From positions 24,197,201 through 24,261,200 of the forward strand of contig OX463835.1 of assembly GCA_949825045.1 (NCBI GenBank): 64,000 bases of DNA, in the 5' to 3' direction. The stretch is from Argyresthia goedartella. Its lineage: Eukaryota; Arthropoda; Insecta; Lepidoptera; Argyresthiidae. A program made the position numbers and the translations under genes. Positions 63,757-64,000 of the stretch are shown piece by piece (position 1 is the first letter of the stretch; each line of letters starts with the position of its first letter). The notes below the pieces were generated by a model. It was given only the letters and a program-made list of their open reading frames with translations, searched no databases and had not been told where the DNA came from.

Positions 63757-64000
63757 CGGTCATGCTCCCCACCGCCTCTGTGATAGCGTGGAGTTCGGAC
63801 GGCAAATCATATGTGGCACGAGCACTATTGGACTCGGGGGCCCAGGGGTGCTTAGTCTCGTGCAACCTTGTAAGACGGTTGGGCATTTCGGTAAGGGAGT
63901 ATCCACATTCCATTCGGGGAATTGGGAACACGGAAGTCGGTTCCGTTAAGGGAGTATGTCGGATTACTCTCTCGTCACGGGTGGATTCATCGGTGAATCT
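63757..64000 (+). CDS. BEL/Pao protease, partial
   Basis: In the same frame as the end of gag but after two TAG codons (63714, 63753): MLPTASVIAWSSDGKSYVAR, ALLDSGAQGCLVSCNLVRRL (active-site D-S-G), GISVREYPHSIRGIGN. It runs off the window. In BEL/Pao, gag and pol are usually one ORF, so the stops suggest decay, although a frame-1 path through 63717-63780 (PTYRVPPLHRR) also looks coding. Confidence 0.7.

Larger units (their letters stand above)
60815..64000 (+). mobile_element. BEL/Pao LTR retrotransposon, 5' part
   Basis: 5' LTR about 60815-61174, a primer-binding-site-like TGGTAGCAGAGG at 61178, a leader of about 700 bp, gag from 61905, three zinc knuckles and the start of the protease. 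It continues past the right edge. It interrupts gypsy2 gag, so it is the younger element. It is strongly GC-rich from 62100 on. Confidence 0.85.

Overview
The window looks like a transposon-packed piece of an insect genome, most likely a moth or butterfly. It holds CR1/L2-, LOA/R1-, RTE- and Jockey-like LINEs, gypsy and BEL/Pao LTR elements, a Tc1 transposon, tRNA-derived SINEs, and the tail repeat around 'cccactgctgggcata' that I know from Lepidoptera. The lepidopteran assignment is inference. Only one cellular-type gene is convincing: a C2H2 zinc-finger gene at 21199-23277 (+) with 18 fingers.

Layout. 1-2125: end of a CR1/L2-group LINE ('family A'). 2358-7110 (-): a LINE of 'family B' (copy B1) with both ORFs open. 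7145-9350: a mariner remnant and a CR1-like fragment with an esterase-like ORF1. 9440-14278 (+): LINE 'C', with tandem CCAAT monomers in its leader. 14580-16110: LINE scraps. 16380-19960 (-): a second family A copy. 20520-20860: an LTR-like or promoter-like segment with 36-bp repeats, followed by the zinc-finger gene. 23800-28018: LINE debris, including an RT fragment broken by a snap-back palindromic insertion. 28019-30498 (+): an RNase H-bearing LINE interrupted by a SINE.

30590-54822 is read here as one gypsy element ('gypsy1', minus strand) opened to about 24 kb by nested insertions. Its 3' LTR is 30590-31131. Its 5' LTR is 49936-50202 plus 54523-54822, split by a 4.3-kb insertion. A LOA-like LINE (32192-39645, 12-bp target duplication with one mismatch) sits in the integrase and itself holds a family A' LINE (32547-37353, 7-bp target duplication). 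A family B LINE (40784-45463, GAAC duplication) sits in the reverse transcriptase. A Tc1 transposon (46132-47709) and about 1 kb of unassigned DNA lie between protease and RT.

54866-60814 is a second gypsy element (minus). Its 3' LTR carries helically spaced CTGAAA motifs, heat-shock-element-like sites and a TATA box, and a Jockey-like LINE (55095-56443) with a perfect 12-bp target duplication is inserted at the core promoter. Its 5' end is cut by a BEL/Pao element (60815 onwards, plus) that runs off the right edge.

There is no operon logic. The elements relate through insertion order, which target duplications let one reconstruct. I found no clearly new cellular system. The strongest leads are the gypsy2 LTR control region, the template-switch palindromes, the hairpins shared at LINE 3' ends, and the unidentified 4.3-kb insertion.
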